64,000 nt of DNA. It comes from Geodermatophilus pulveris (GTDB lineage Bacteria > Actinomycetota > Actinomycetes > Mycobacteriales > Geodermatophilaceae). Under the pieces are notes generated by a model. The model was given only the letters and a program-made list of their open reading frames with translations. It was not told the DNA's origin and searched no databases. Positions within the stretch are counted from its first letter, which is position 1, and each line of letters opens with the position of its first letter. Below, in pieces: positions 10,469-17,910 of the stretch. The stretch is from assembly GCF_900188375.1 (NCBI RefSeq), contig NZ_FZOO01000011.1, positions 99,308 to 163,307 on the forward strand, given 5' to 3'. The position numbers were made by a program, and so were the translations under genes.

Positions 10469-10914
10469 ATGAGCCGTATGTCGGTTGAGGGGCGAACTCA
10501 AGACCTCGTGGTAGTTGTGCCGGGCATCTTGCGCTCGGCGCTCCACCGTGACGGCGAGCCTGTATGGGACTTTCACCCGTCCCGGCTGCGCCGGACGCTG
10601 GCCACGGCCCGCCACGGGGCCTAGCCCTGTCCGCGGACGAGGCCGGCCCTGCGCACGATGGCGTTGTGGCAACCAGGCTCGTGGCAGGACTGCGACTCTT
10701 GCGCGGCCTGACTGCCGTGCACGGTTGCCGGGCCATGCTGGAGGCTCTGCGGAGCAGGCGCCCGGCACAAGGACGGCGTGGTGGAGTTCCCGTACGACTG
10801 GCGCTTGGCCGGTGGAGGTTGGGCGGTCGTCCGCCGACTAAACCGGGTCGAGCTGTTGCAGGAGACCGTCCGGCTGCGGCGGGTTGGTGCGGCGCAAGCA
10901 GGCGCAGATGACGT
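10469..10914 (+). pseudogene. remnant of an LCAT-like lipase/acyltransferase
   Basis: Three frames in succession carry the N-terminal hallmarks of lecithin:cholesterol acyltransferase-like alpha/beta hydrolases. The frame at 10469 or 10478 reads TQDLVVVVPGILRSALHRDG and EPVWDFHP. A second frame (about 10615-10740) reads DGVVATRLVAGLRLLRGLTAV. A third (about 10765-10815) reads KDGVVEFPYDWRL. In the intact family these occur in this order, ahead of the GHSMG catalytic serine, which is not found here. At least two frameshifts and a missing C-terminal two-thirds make it non-functional. Confidence 0.65.
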
Positions 10915-10946
10915 AGGCTAAACACCCGCGCGGAAGCCATTTGCAA

Positions 10947-11933
10947 CTACCAGCCAGGGGCCCGGTAGTACTCGAATCGGATACCCTCCTGTTCCACCAG
11001 TACGATAACGGGCGCTCCGGGCGCCCATTCACGCGGAAGCAGGAAGTGGCGATCCTCCGACCTGATCAAGAAAACCAGTCCTTCGTACCCGTATTGATAG
11101 GCCCCCTCTTCCCCCGATAGCTGGATCTCAGTGATTCCCGGCCCGCTGACGCTGAGTGGGCTTGCACTGAGGACGCGAACGTAGGGTTGGGACTCCAGGC
11201 TGAGGGACACGGCCCGCGCGACCTTAGTACCGCGCTCCTGAAGGTAGATTGAAAGGCCCCCGAATAGGGCCCCCAAGATGAGTGCGACCACAGCCAATTG
11301 GGCGACAGGTCCGAAGCTATCGTGCCGCCCGGTGTAGGTTCGGGCACGCAGAGCCAAGCCGTAGAAGCTCACCGCAAGACCGGCGGCCAAGAGTAGCCAA
11401 AATACGGCAGGGTTTGGCACGTAACCCGCAACGCCGAAGGCTAGCGCAGCAGCAGTCCCTGCTTGGCAGAGCCCAATCCACGTAATAGTCCCCAGGATCC
11501 GTCGCCGGATGAGAGGGCTCTTCTTCTGTAGCGCACCGACGAGTTGAGGATGAATGAGGGCGAAGATGGCCGTCAGGAAGCCCGCCAGCATGATAGGGGA
11601 GAGCGCGGACCCGGCGGCCCGAACAACGTACTGGGCTGTCGAGAACTCAACTAGTGACGACGGTACGCCAAAGTATCGCAATGTCGCGCCCGTCTGGACG
11701 TACCCGACGTAGTACGCCAAAGCTGTCAAGCCACCCACTTGTCCTGCGAAGAATCCAACCGCTGCTCGAACTGAGATGGGCTCCTGGATGACCTCGGCTG
11801 CCTCCGAAACCGCTTCTCCGTTCTCTGCAAGGGAGGGCGCCTGTCCTGCTCCCCTCTTCGAGGTGCGCCATCTGGTATGTCCCACTGTCGTGGGGCGGAT
11901 CCTCACACGTTGCGTGTCTTGCCTCCCCGCCAT
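10947..11933 (-). CDS. multi-span membrane protein with extracytoplasmic C-terminal domain, unknown family
   Basis: A 328-residue product. The first ~50 residues are polar and may be partly untranslated (possible later start at VSEAAEV). About five hydrophobic segments follow between residues 58 and 230 (for example VGGLTALAYYVGYVQTG, IMLAGFLTAIFALI, VFWLLLAAGLAVSFYG, LAVVALILGALFGGL). The final ~100 residues (VARAVSLSLESQPYVRVL to the end) form a soluble beta-rich domain. Base composition is clearly lower in GC than in housekeeping genes and no family motif is recognised. It is the only long intact non-transposon gene in the decayed part of the island. Confidence 0.75.
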   Translation of the reverse strand: MAGRQDTQRVRIRPTTVGHTRWRTSKRGAGQAPSLAENGEAVSEAAEVIQEPISVRAAVGFFAGQVGGLTALAYYVGYVQTGATLRYFGVPSSLVEFSTAQYVVRAAGSALSPIMLAGFLTAIFALIHPQLVGALQKKSPLIRRRILGTITWIGLCQAGTAAALAFGVAGYVPNPAVFWLLLAAGLAVSFYGLALRARTYTGRHDSFGPVAQLAVVALILGALFGGLSIYLQERGTKVARAVSLSLESQPYVRVLSASPLSVSGPGITEIQLSGEEGAYQYGYEGLVFLIRSEDRHFLLPREWAPGAPVIVLVEQEGIRFEYYRAPGW

Positions 11934-12049
11934 CCCCCATAGGTACTCCCTGGTGACAGGAAGTACCTAGAGGCTTCGGTAACTAATGCCTGGACACCGT
12001 ATGGCTGACCCGGCGGAGCGGATCGGGCAACTAGGGCCTGTCCCGCGGA

Positions 12050-12718
12050 TCATGTGCTGAGCCAGAGCACGGCGCTGACCAGCAGCAGGATCGCGCGGTA
12101 GAAGGCAGCGCGCTTGGCGTAGCGGGTGGCCAGGGCGCGGAACTGCTTGAGCCGGTTGAAGCAGCGTTCCACGACGTTGCGCTGCTTGTAGCGGTCACGG
12201 TCGAAGTTCGGTGGTCGTCCACCGGCCGAGCCGAGGCCTCGCCGGCGCGCCTGCTGGTCGCGCTTCTCCGGAATGGTGTGCCCGATGCCGCGGCGGCGCA
12301 GCGCCCGACGGGTCGAGGGGTGGGAGTAGACCTTGTCCGCGATCAGCTGATCGGGGCGCTTGCGGGGTCGGCCCGCTCCGACCCGAGGCACTCGGATGTC
12401 ATCCAGCAGGGGCAGCAGCTGGGGGTTGTCTCCGGCCTGCCCGGGAGTCAACCGCACCAACAGCGGCCGACCGCGGCCGTCGACGGCCAGGTGCACCTTG
12501 AAAGTCAGCCCGCCGCGGGAGCGCCCCAGCGCCTCCCCGTCGACGGCGAGGGCCTCGACCGCAGCGCTGCAGCCCCCTTTTTCCGGGCGCCAGCGGCGTG
12601 CTGGTGGGCCCGGACGTTGGAGGAGTCCACGCTGATCGTCCACTCGACCGCGCCGACGGCGTCGTCCTTGACGACCACGTGCTCCAGGATGCGTTCCCAG
12701 GTGCCATCGGCGGTCCAC
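12050..12718 (-). CDS. IS5-family transposase, C-terminal frame (orfB)
   Basis: This frame carries the rest of the DDE domain: GLTFKVHLAVDGRGRPL, the second Asp in LIADKVYSHPSTRRAL, and the catalytic Glu in RNVVERCFNRLKQFRALATRY. Its own ATG at 12718 is upstream of the conserved part; the useful product is expected only by -1 frameshifting from orfA near 12573-12582. Expected fusion length is about 275 residues, normal for the family. Confidence 0.85.
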   Translation of the reverse strand: MDRRWHLGTHPGARGRQGRRRRRGRVDDQRGLLQRPGPPARRWRPEKGGCSAAVEALAVDGEALGRSRGGLTFKVHLAVDGRGRPLLVRLTPGQAGDNPQLLPLLDDIRVPRVGAGRPRKRPDQLIADKVYSHPSTRRALRRRGIGHTIPEKRDQQARRRGLGSAGGRPPNFDRDRYKQRNVVERCFNRLKQFRALATRYAKRAAFYRAILLLVSAVLWLST

Positions 12719-12924
12719 TTCCGCAGCCGTTCATGCACGGTCTTCCAGGGCCCGTAGCGCTGGGGCAGGTCCCGCCAGGGCACACCGGTGTGGGCATGCC
12801 ACAGGATGCCGTTGATCACCTGCCGGTGATCCCGCCACCGCCCGCCCTGACCACCGGTCACCGGCAGCAACGGCTGGATGCGGGCCCAGGACGCGTCGGT
12901 GAGCTCGTGTCGGCCAACCATCAC
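12505..12924 (-). CDS. IS5-family transposase, N-terminal frame (orfA)
   Basis: A 139-residue frame with the IS5/IS427 N-terminus (LTDASWARIQPLLP, VINGILWHAHTGVPWRDLP, YGPWKTVHERLRKW) and the first catalytic Asp in SVDSSNVRAHQHAAG. After GARKKGAAAL the frame runs into non-conserved residues. The conserved sequence continues in the -1 frame. The run of five A followed by five G in the coding strand (complement of 12573-12582) is where the frames meet and is the likely programmed slippage site. Confidence 0.85.
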   Translation of the reverse strand: MMVGRHELTDASWARIQPLLPVTGGQGGRWRDHRQVINGILWHAHTGVPWRDLPQRYGPWKTVHERLRKWTADGTWERILEHVVVKDDAVGAVEWTISVDSSNVRAHQHAAGARKKGAAALRSRPSPSTGRRWGAPAAG

Positions 12925-12970
12925 TCAAGCCTGAATTACGCGGACGGAAGATCGCCAGGACAGGCCCTAG

Positions 12971-13534
12971 TCGCTTGAGGGCGTGCAGCCAGGTGAAGCC
13001 GCGCTCGACCACCCAGCGCTGGCGGCCCAGGCCGGAGCCGTGGGCAACACCGCGGCGGGCGATCCGCGCGGTGATGAGACGGGCGCGCAGCTGGCGCCGG
13101 GATGCCGCCGGCGTCGCAGATCAGGTGGTGCTCGGAACGCGGCCGGCCGCGGTCGACCGGGGACGGGACGACGTGGCCCCCTTTGAGCGCGCGCACGTGG
13201 GAACCGTCGACCGCGCAACAGTCCGGGTCCAGCGCCCCGGCGCCGCGCAGCTCGGCGAGCAGCAGCTCGTGCAGGACTGGCCAGACGCCGGCTTCGCTCC
13301 AGTCCCGCAGCCGCCGCCAGCAGGTCACCTCCGAGCAGCCGACCAGGGAGCTGGGCAGCTGGTTCCAGGCGATGCCGGCTTTCAGGACGAACACGATCCC
13401 GGCCAGCGCAGCGCGGTCGTCGATCGGCCGGCGACCCGGACAGCAGTAGCGGTGCGGCTCGGACGGCGTGAAGCAGCGCAGCGACCCGCCCCCACCAGCC
13501 GTCAGGGGGTCAGTTCCTCGGCGATGGCTGACAC
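12971..13534 (-). pseudogene. degenerate second IS5-type transposase
   Basis: Conserved pieces in several frames: AIAEELTP from GTG 13534, then after a frameshift PGRRPIDDRAALAG and FVLKAGIAWNQLP. CCAVDGSHVRALKGGHV contains a catalytic Asp. After CDAGGIP the frame is lost and, following a deletion of the segment with the second Asp, another frame reads RQRWVVERGFTWLHALKRL with the catalytic Glu. Reading stops at the right end of the intact IS at 12970. This is a different IS5 branch (IS1031/ISL2-like). At least two frameshifts and the internal deletion make it inactive. Confidence 0.8.
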
Positions 13535-13798
13535 GCCATGTCGACGCGCAGACGAACTCGACAGTGGTGGACTCCGCTCACCGTCGCTGCCAGGCCGTGT
13601 CCGGGCGAGCGGGCGCTGCGATCGGCGTGTCGCGAAACACGCGGGACACACGTTCGACATCGCCGCGAGATACTCGGGAGGCTCCATCCGGTGCGTCACG
13701 GCGCGCCGCGCCGCGCCGGGACCGCGGCCTGTGCGGGCTCCAGCGCCTTGATCGCCTCCGTTGGACGGGACGAATGTCCGCCTGGCCCGAGGGGCCGA

Positions 13799-14131
13799 GT
13801 GGCCCTCCGCCGGTGCACCCGGAGGTCCGACATCGCCGTCTACCTGTACCGCTGCCCCGACCACGGCACGACCGAGACCCGCTGCGCGATGGGCGCCGCC
13901 CCGGCCGCGGTCGAGTGCCCGGCCTGTGGGACGTCCGCCGCGCGGGTGTTCACCGCACCCCGCCTGTCCTTCGGCTCCCCGGTGCGGCGCGCTCTCGTCG
14001 AGCGCACGGAGCGCACCCGGGACGAACCCGACGTCGTCTCCTCGCCGCCGCCGCCGCCGCCGGGGCGGGGCCCCGGCCGGCGAGCCGACGTGCTGCGCAA
14101 TCCGGCCCTGAGCCGGCTTCCCCGCCCCTGA
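13799..14131 (+). CDS. FmdB-type zinc-ribbon protein, first of two
   Basis: The FmdB signature is clear: VYLYRCPDHG with the first Cys, then ECPACGTSAARVF with the second pair, followed by a disordered Pro-rich tail. FmdB proteins accompany formamidase/acetamidase operons and are thought to be regulatory. Start choice is unusual. No ATG or GTG sits at the normal family N-terminus, but an ATC at 13832 is placed six bases after a GGAGG (13821-13825). The nearest standard start is GTG 13799, which adds 11 basic residues. The unusual start may be ATC or a mutated ATG. Confidence 0.75.
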   Translation: MALRRCTRRSDIAVYLYRCPDHGTTETRCAMGAAPAAVECPACGTSAARVFTAPRLSFGSPVRRALVERTERTRDEPDVVSSPPPPPPGRGPGRRADVLRNPALSRLPRP

Positions 14132-14192
14132 CGGCGGGGCGCTCCGCAGGTCCACGGGGAACCCGACCCACTCACAGAGGGGAGTGACCGAC

Positions 14193-14876
14193 ATGGCCAG
14201 CGTCGGTCTGCTGTACGTCGGAGCGGTCCTGATCGTCAACGGCCTGATGCTGCTTGGCCGGGTGGACGCCCGGGCGGCCGCGCCGCTGAACTTCTTCGTC
14301 GGCGCGCTGCAGGTGTTCACGCCGACCTACTTGATCGTCACCTCGGGAGGCGACCCAGATGTGGTCCTCGGCGCCTCCGGCCTCTACCTGTTCGGCTTCA
14401 CCTACCTGTACGTCGGCCTGAACCTCATCTACGGCCTGGACGGCACCGGGCTCGGCTGGTTCTCCGCCTTCGTGGCGGGCTGCGCGGTGGTCTTCGCGGG
14501 GCTGAACTTCGGCCGGCTCGACGACCCGGCCTTCGGTGTCATCTGGCTGTACTGGGCGGTGCTGTGGGCGCTGTTCTTCCTCGTGCTCGGGCTCAAGCGG
14601 GAGGAGCTCACCCGGTTCACCGGTCTAGTGGCCGTCGTGGCCGGGGTGGTGACCTGCGCCGTCCCCGCGTTCCTGCTGCTGACCGGCGTGTGGCAGGACA
14701 ACGTGATGACGTCGGCGATCGTGCTCGCCGTCGTCCTGCTGCTGTCCCTGGCCCTCTTCCCGAGGTTCCGCGACCGGCGAGCCCCGGCACCCGACGCCCC
14801 GGCGCCCGAACTACGCGAGGGCGGGACCGCCGCGCACGCCGCTGGCCCGTCCCAGCCGGCCGACCGGAGGAGGTGA
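14193..14876 (+). CDS. amiS: AmiS/UreI-family amide or urea channel
   Basis: Inner-membrane channel for short-chain amides or urea. The 227-residue protein shows six to seven hydrophobic segments starting with LLYVGAVLIVNGLMLLG, and the family signatures PLNFFVGALQV and FTYLYVGLNLI. The aromatic-lined pore residues are consistent with AmiS and the acid-gated UreI channel. An AGAGGGGAG box (14176-14184) places the start at ATG 14193; GTG 14184 is the alternative. It sits between an FmdB gene and two acetamidase/formamidase genes, which supports amide uptake as its job. A 40-residue polar tail follows the last helix. Confidence 0.88.
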   Translation: MASVGLLYVGAVLIVNGLMLLGRVDARAAAPLNFFVGALQVFTPTYLIVTSGGDPDVVLGASGLYLFGFTYLYVGLNLIYGLDGTGLGWFSAFVAGCAVVFAGLNFGRLDDPAFGVIWLYWAVLWALFFLVLGLKREELTRFTGLVAVVAGVVTCAVPAFLLLTGVWQDNVMTSAIVLAVVLLLSLALFPRFRDRRAPAPDAPAPELREGGTAAHAAGPSQPADRRR

Positions 14877-14932
14877 CCCGCCGACCGAGCAGCCGTCCCA
14901 CCGTTCCGCTCCCAGGACCAGGAGGCCAGCCC

Positions 14933-16186
14933 GTGCCCGAACTCGTGTTCCCCCTCGACTCCAGCAAGAAGTTCACCGAGCAGCAGTACCTCGGCCACAA
15001 CCGGTGGCACCCCGACATCCCGGCCCAGGTCACCGTCCGTCCCGGGGACAGCTTCCGGGTGCACTGCCGCGAGTGGTTCGACGGGGCCATCCACAACGAC
15101 GACTCCGCCGACGACGTCCGGGACGCGCCGCTGTCCACGGTGCACGTGCTCAGCGGGCCCTTCGCCGTGGAGGGCGCCGAGCCCGGCGACCTGCTGATCG
15201 TCGACATCCTCGACGTGGGGCCGATCCCCCAGGAGGACTCCGGCCCGCTCGCCGGGCAGGGCTGGGGGTACACGGGGATCTTCGCCACGCAGAACGGTGG
15301 TGGTTTCCTCACCGAGCAGTTCCCGGACGCGTACAAGGTGATCTGGGACTTCGCCGGGCAGACGGCGACGTCCCGGCACGTCCCGGGCGTCTCCTTCACC
15401 GGCATCGTGCACCCGGGCCTGATGGGCACCGCGCCCTCCGCGGAGCTGCTGGCCCGCTGGAACCGCCGCGAGGGCGCCCTGATCGCCACCGACCCCGACC
15501 GGGTGCCACCGCTGGCCCTGCCGCCGCTGCCGCAGGACGCCATCCTGGGCGGGCTGGAGGGCGCCGAGTACGACCGCGTCGCCGGCGAGGCAGCGCGCAC
15601 CGCTCCCCCGCGGGAGAACGGCGGCAACCAGGACATCAAGAACCTGACCAAGGGCAGCCGGGTCTTCTACCCGGTGTTCGTGCCCGGCGCGAAGCTGTCG
15701 ATGGGCGACCTGCACTTCTCCCAGGGCGACGGGGAGATCACCTTCTGCGGGGCCATCGAGATGGGCGGCTTCATCGACCTGCACGTCGACCTGATCAAGG
15801 GCGGCATGGAGACCTACGGCGTGAGCGAGAACGCCATCTTCATGCCCGGCAACGTGGACCCCCGCTACGAGCGGTGGCTGGCCTTCTCCGGCACCTCGGT
15901 GACGCTGGACGACGAGCAGCGCTACCTGGACTCGCACCTGTCCTACCAGCGGGCCTGCCTGCACGCGATCGACTACCTGACGAAGTTCGGCTGGTCCCCC
16001 GAGCAGGCGTACATGATCCTCGGCGCCGCGCCGATCGAGGGCCGGCTGTCCGGGGTGGTCGACATCCCGAACTCCTGCTCCACCGTCTACATCCCGACCG
16101 GGATCTTCGACGTCGACGTCACCCCCTCGGCGTCCGGGCCGGCCCGGGTCGACCCCGGCATGGGCGTTCCCACGTCGAGCTTCTGA
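14933..16186 (+). CDS. fmdA: acetamidase/formamidase family amidohydrolase 1
   Basis: Hydrolyses short aliphatic amides (formamide or acetamide) to the acid and ammonia. The 417-residue chain has the FmdA_AmdA features: GHNRWHPDIPAQVTV at the start, HVLSGPFAVEGAEPGDLL, the Gly-rich GWGYTGIFATQNGGGFLT, MGDLHFSQGDGEITFCGAIEMGG and the late VVDIPNSC. GGAGG at 14921-14925 sets GTG 14933. It is followed 46 bases later by a paralogue of the same length and order, so the pair arose by duplication or joint transfer. Different insert lengths around residues 180-215 suggest different substrates. Confidence 0.93.
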   Translation: MPELVFPLDSSKKFTEQQYLGHNRWHPDIPAQVTVRPGDSFRVHCREWFDGAIHNDDSADDVRDAPLSTVHVLSGPFAVEGAEPGDLLIVDILDVGPIPQEDSGPLAGQGWGYTGIFATQNGGGFLTEQFPDAYKVIWDFAGQTATSRHVPGVSFTGIVHPGLMGTAPSAELLARWNRREGALIATDPDRVPPLALPPLPQDAILGGLEGAEYDRVAGEAARTAPPRENGGNQDIKNLTKGSRVFYPVFVPGAKLSMGDLHFSQGDGEITFCGAIEMGGFIDLHVDLIKGGMETYGVSENAIFMPGNVDPRYERWLAFSGTSVTLDDEQRYLDSHLSYQRACLHAIDYLTKFGWSPEQAYMILGAAPIEGRLSGVVDIPNSCSTVYIPTGIFDVDVTPSASGPARVDPGMGVPTSSF

Positions 16187-16232
16187 GCAGGACCGTCCGT
16201 CCATCCCGTTCGCACCGACCTGAGGAGTTCCC

Positions 16233-17495
16233 GTGCCCGACGTCATCTTCGAGATCAACCGTGACCTGAGCGTGCCGATGCGCGACCAGACGGTGCCCGG
16301 CCACAACCGCTGGCACCCCGACATCCCGCCGGCCAACACCGTCGCCCCCGGCTCGACCTACCGGATCGAGTGCAAGGACTGGACCGACGACCAGGTCCGC
16401 AACACCGACGACGCCGACGACATCCGCGACATGAACATCGACCCCTGCCACGTGCTGAGCGGGCCGTTCGCGATCGAGGGCGCGGAACCGGGTGACCTGC
16501 TGGTGGTCGACATCGTCGACATCGGCCCCTTCCAGGAACAGGAGTGGGGCTACACCGGGATCTTCGCCAAGGAGAACGGCGGCGGCTTCCTCACCGACCA
16601 CTCCCCGCAGGCGTCCAAGGCGATCTGGGACCTCGACGGCATCTGGACCAGCAGCCGGCACGTCCCCGGCGTGCGGTTCATCGGCAACTCCCACCCGGGC
16701 CTGTTCGGCTGTGCGCCGTCGCCGGACCTGCTCGCCGAGTGGAACCGCCGGGAACAGGCGCTGATCGACCAGAACCCGGACCGGGTCACCGGTGACATCC
16801 CCGCGCACGGCGGCGAGACACCCGGCGCCCCGCAGGTCCCGGCGCTGGCCCTGCCCCCGCTGCCGAAGGACGCGCTGCTCGGGACCTTGAGCGGCGCCGA
16901 CCTCGAGCGGGCGGCGGCCGAGGCCTGCCGCACCATCCCGCCGCGGGAGCACGGCGGCAACGTCGACATCAAGGACCTCGGAGTCGGCAGCCGGGTCTAC
17001 ATGCCGGTCTTCGTGACCGGTGGCCTGTTCTCGATCGGCGACCTGCACTTCGCCCAGGGCGACGGCGAGATCACCTTCTGCGGGGCCATCGAGATGCCCG
17101 GGTTCATCGACCTGCACTTCGACCTGATCAAGGGCGGCATGGACCGCTACAAGCAGTCGATGCCGTTCTTCAAGCCCGGCCGGGTCGGCCCGAACTACTC
17201 GGAGTTCCTCACCTTCGAGGGGATCAGCGTGGAGGACGGCCGCAACTACTACATGAACGCGACCGTCGCCTACCGCCAGGCCTGCCTCAACGCCATCAAC
17301 TTCCTGATGCCGGCGATGGGCTGGACCTTCGAGCAGGCCTACCTGTTCCTGGGGGCGGCGCCGGTCGACGGCCGGATCGGCGGCGTGGTGGACATCCCCA
17401 ACAGCGCGGTCTCGATCAGCATCCCGCTGTCGATCTTCGACCGGAACATCCTGCCCGGCGGCGCCGGCGGCGGCCGGGACCTGACGGCCGACTGA
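16233..17495 (+). CDS. fmdA: acetamidase/formamidase family amidohydrolase 2
   Basis: A 420-residue paralogue of the preceding gene with the same motif order (GHNRWHPDIPPANTV, VLSGPFAIEGAEPGDLLVVD, GWGYTGIFAKENGGGFLT in part, GDLHFAQGDGEITFCGAIEMPG, VVDIPNSAVSI). Its ~18-residue insert after VTGDIPAHGGE is absent from copy 1. GAGGAG at 16222-16227 precedes GTG 16233. Its FQEQ loop near residue 90 is shorter than in copy 1. A strong hairpin follows the stop, separating it from the second FmdB gene. Likely acts with AmiS in nitrogen scavenging from amides. Confidence 0.93.
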   Translation: MPDVIFEINRDLSVPMRDQTVPGHNRWHPDIPPANTVAPGSTYRIECKDWTDDQVRNTDDADDIRDMNIDPCHVLSGPFAIEGAEPGDLLVVDIVDIGPFQEQEWGYTGIFAKENGGGFLTDHSPQASKAIWDLDGIWTSSRHVPGVRFIGNSHPGLFGCAPSPDLLAEWNRREQALIDQNPDRVTGDIPAHGGETPGAPQVPALALPPLPKDALLGTLSGADLERAAAEACRTIPPREHGGNVDIKDLGVGSRVYMPVFVTGGLFSIGDLHFAQGDGEITFCGAIEMPGFIDLHFDLIKGGMDRYKQSMPFFKPGRVGPNYSEFLTFEGISVEDGRNYYMNATVAYRQACLNAINFLMPAMGWTFEQAYLFLGAAPVDGRIGGVVDIPNSAVSISIPLSIFDRNILPGGAGGGRDLTAD

Positions 17496-17540
17496 GGACG
17501 GTGGTGCGGGGTGGGCCCGGCCCGCCCCGCACCACCGTCC
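17496..17540 (+). terminator. 16-bp perfect hairpin after second amidase gene
   Basis: Arms GGACGGTGGTGCGGGG (17496-17511) and CCCCGCACCACCGTCC (17525-17540) pair along 16 bases with a 13-base loop; no T-run follows. It lies between the fmdA2 stop and the fmdB Shine-Dalgarno and could terminate most transcripts or stabilise the mRNA end, lowering expression of the downstream FmdB. Confidence 0.65.
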
Positions 17541-17571
17541 CTGCTGCCCCACCCCCGAGAGGAGCACCGCG

Positions 17572-17844
17572 TTGCCGCTGTACGAGTTCCGCTGCCCCGG
17601 GTGCGGCCCCTTCGACCTGCGCCGCGACATGCGCGACGCCCCGTCGACGGCGCCGTGCCCGACCTGTGACCAGGCTGCCCAGCGCCACTACGGCGTGGGG
17701 GTCGGCTCCCGGCCGAAGGGGGTGCTGCGCGACGCGAACCGAGCGGACCGGGCGCGGGTGGACCGGGCGCGCACCGGTGAGCCGGTGGTCACCGGTCCGC
17801 CGTCGGGACGGCGACTGCCCGGCGCCGGCGCCCACCGGCACTGA
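17572..17844 (+). CDS. fmdB: FmdB-type zinc-ribbon protein, second copy
   Basis: A 90-residue protein with the typical FmdB start (PLYEFRCPGCG) and second Cys pair (APCPTCDQAAQR), then an Arg-rich tail. GAGAGGAG upstream supports the TTG start at 17572. Gene order AmiS-amidase-amidase-FmdB is as known for amide-utilisation operons in actinobacteria and Methylophilus. FmdB is thought to be a regulator of formamidase genes, probably through the zinc ribbon; this is known for the family, not shown here. Confidence 0.88.
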   Translation: MPLYEFRCPGCGPFDLRRDMRDAPSTAPCPTCDQAAQRHYGVGVGSRPKGVLRDANRADRARVDRARTGEPVVTGPPSGRRLPGAGAHRH

Positions 17845-17910
17845 GCGGCAGGCACGGGCGCCGGACCCCGGCTACGGTCCAGACACCCAGTGCCTGCCGG
17901 ACGGAGTGCC

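Larger units (their letters stand above)
12031..12970 (-). mobile_element. IS5-family insertion sequence with two-frame transposase
   Basis: Perfect 13-bp inverted ends CTAGGGCCTGTCC (12031-12043) and GGACAGGCCCTAG (12958-12970) enclose a transposase read in two overlapping minus-strand frames. The outer CTAG on each side could be a 4-bp target duplication or part of the ends; because CTAG is its own complement the two cannot be told apart. Size (~930 bp), DDE signature and the -1 frame arrangement fit the IS427-like branch of the IS5 family. It abuts another transposase relic on its right side. Confidence 0.88.

Noticed and set aside
13502..14320. 272-residue minus-strand frame over the FmdB/AmiS start
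   Set aside because: Only its last ~10 residues (AIAEELTP) are meaningful and belong to the IS5 relic; the rest mirrors FmdB and AmiS coding.
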